Shown here piece by piece: positions 63,729 through 64,000 of a DNA stretch of 64,000 bases (positions are counted from its first letter, which is position 1; each line of letters starts with the position of its first letter). Source of the stretch: Pteria penguin. Lineage: Eukaryota > Mollusca > Bivalvia > Pterioida > Pteriidae. Both the position numbers and the translations under genes were made by a program. The notes beneath the pieces were generated by a model, which was given only the letters and a program-made list of their open reading frames with translations, did not search any database and was not told where the DNA came from. Location of the stretch: NCBI GenBank assembly GCA_035048485.1, contig CM068580.1, positions 57,427,983 through 57,491,982 on the forward strand, read 5' to 3'.

Positions 63729-64000
63729 GATATTTTAATGTATCGACATCCATCGTGCTACTGGACAGATTGTTTTATCAGCCCAAGTACGACTGAACTA
63801 TGATAGATCTGTTTTATTAGGATATCAATGTTTCACTATCACGTTAGCTATAGGGTTTTGATATTCAGAAAAATAAATAACTTGAGAGATATAGCTGAAA
63901 TCTATCGGCCTTTCTGATACCCTTATCTCACATCTAAGCACTGTCAAAACATAAACTTATCAGGCTATGATCATACGGAGATCAAGAAGAATACGTCTTT

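Overview
The window is nuclear DNA of an invertebrate animal, most likely a marine bivalve or other mollusc. This is inferred from AT-rich DNA, spliced genes with long introns, two tRNA-derived SINE families whose 3' tails end in CAATCAATCAACCAACC, dispersed repeats carrying CTGTCTGTC and GACCTTGACC motifs, a decayed mariner, many minisatellites, and animal-specific genes. No species is claimed.

Three gene loci are supported. (1) On the + strand, positions 635 to 17623 hold the 3' half of AHI1 (jouberin). Fourteen exons join in frame to 513 residues: four WD40 segments, a linker, an SH3 domain, an acidic/basic stretch and a short lysine-rich C-terminus. The N-terminal half lies upstream of the window. 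The gene has a GC-AG intron and an exact 259-bp tandem duplication that copied the start of one exon. (2) On the - strand, 47997 down to 42733, three exons encode a 208-residue four-TM protein of the claudin/PMP22 superfamily. A fourth, in-frame exon may lie upstream at 50437-50618. (3) On the - strand, 53427 down to 52864, a single exon encodes a 187-residue hydrophilic protein that I do not recognise. It starts exactly at a splice-acceptor-like sequence, so a 5' exon probably lies upstream.

The rest is introns and repeat-rich intergenic DNA. 19.5-42.7 kb is a gene desert with a 78/26-bp minisatellite, a 47-bp array with a detached identical copy of its left end, a 33-bp array that keeps two reading frames open, and a dead mariner split by a SINE. 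43-52 kb is the claudin-like locus with SINEs and MITE-like elements. 53.5-54.3 kb is an inverted repeat with arms of about 290 bp just upstream of the 187-aa gene. 57-64 kb has no recognised gene; it holds 32-bp and 83-bp arrays, SINEs, and a 426-bp element with perfect 19-bp terminal inverted repeats and a 9-bp target duplication.

I see no operon, CRISPR array, rRNA or functional tRNA gene. AHI1 is a ciliary transition-zone protein and the claudin-like protein a membrane protein; nothing in the sequence links the three genes functionally. The strongest unusual signals are structural: nested insertions with intact target duplications, the exon-truncating tandem duplication, the long inverted repeat, and the TIR element.
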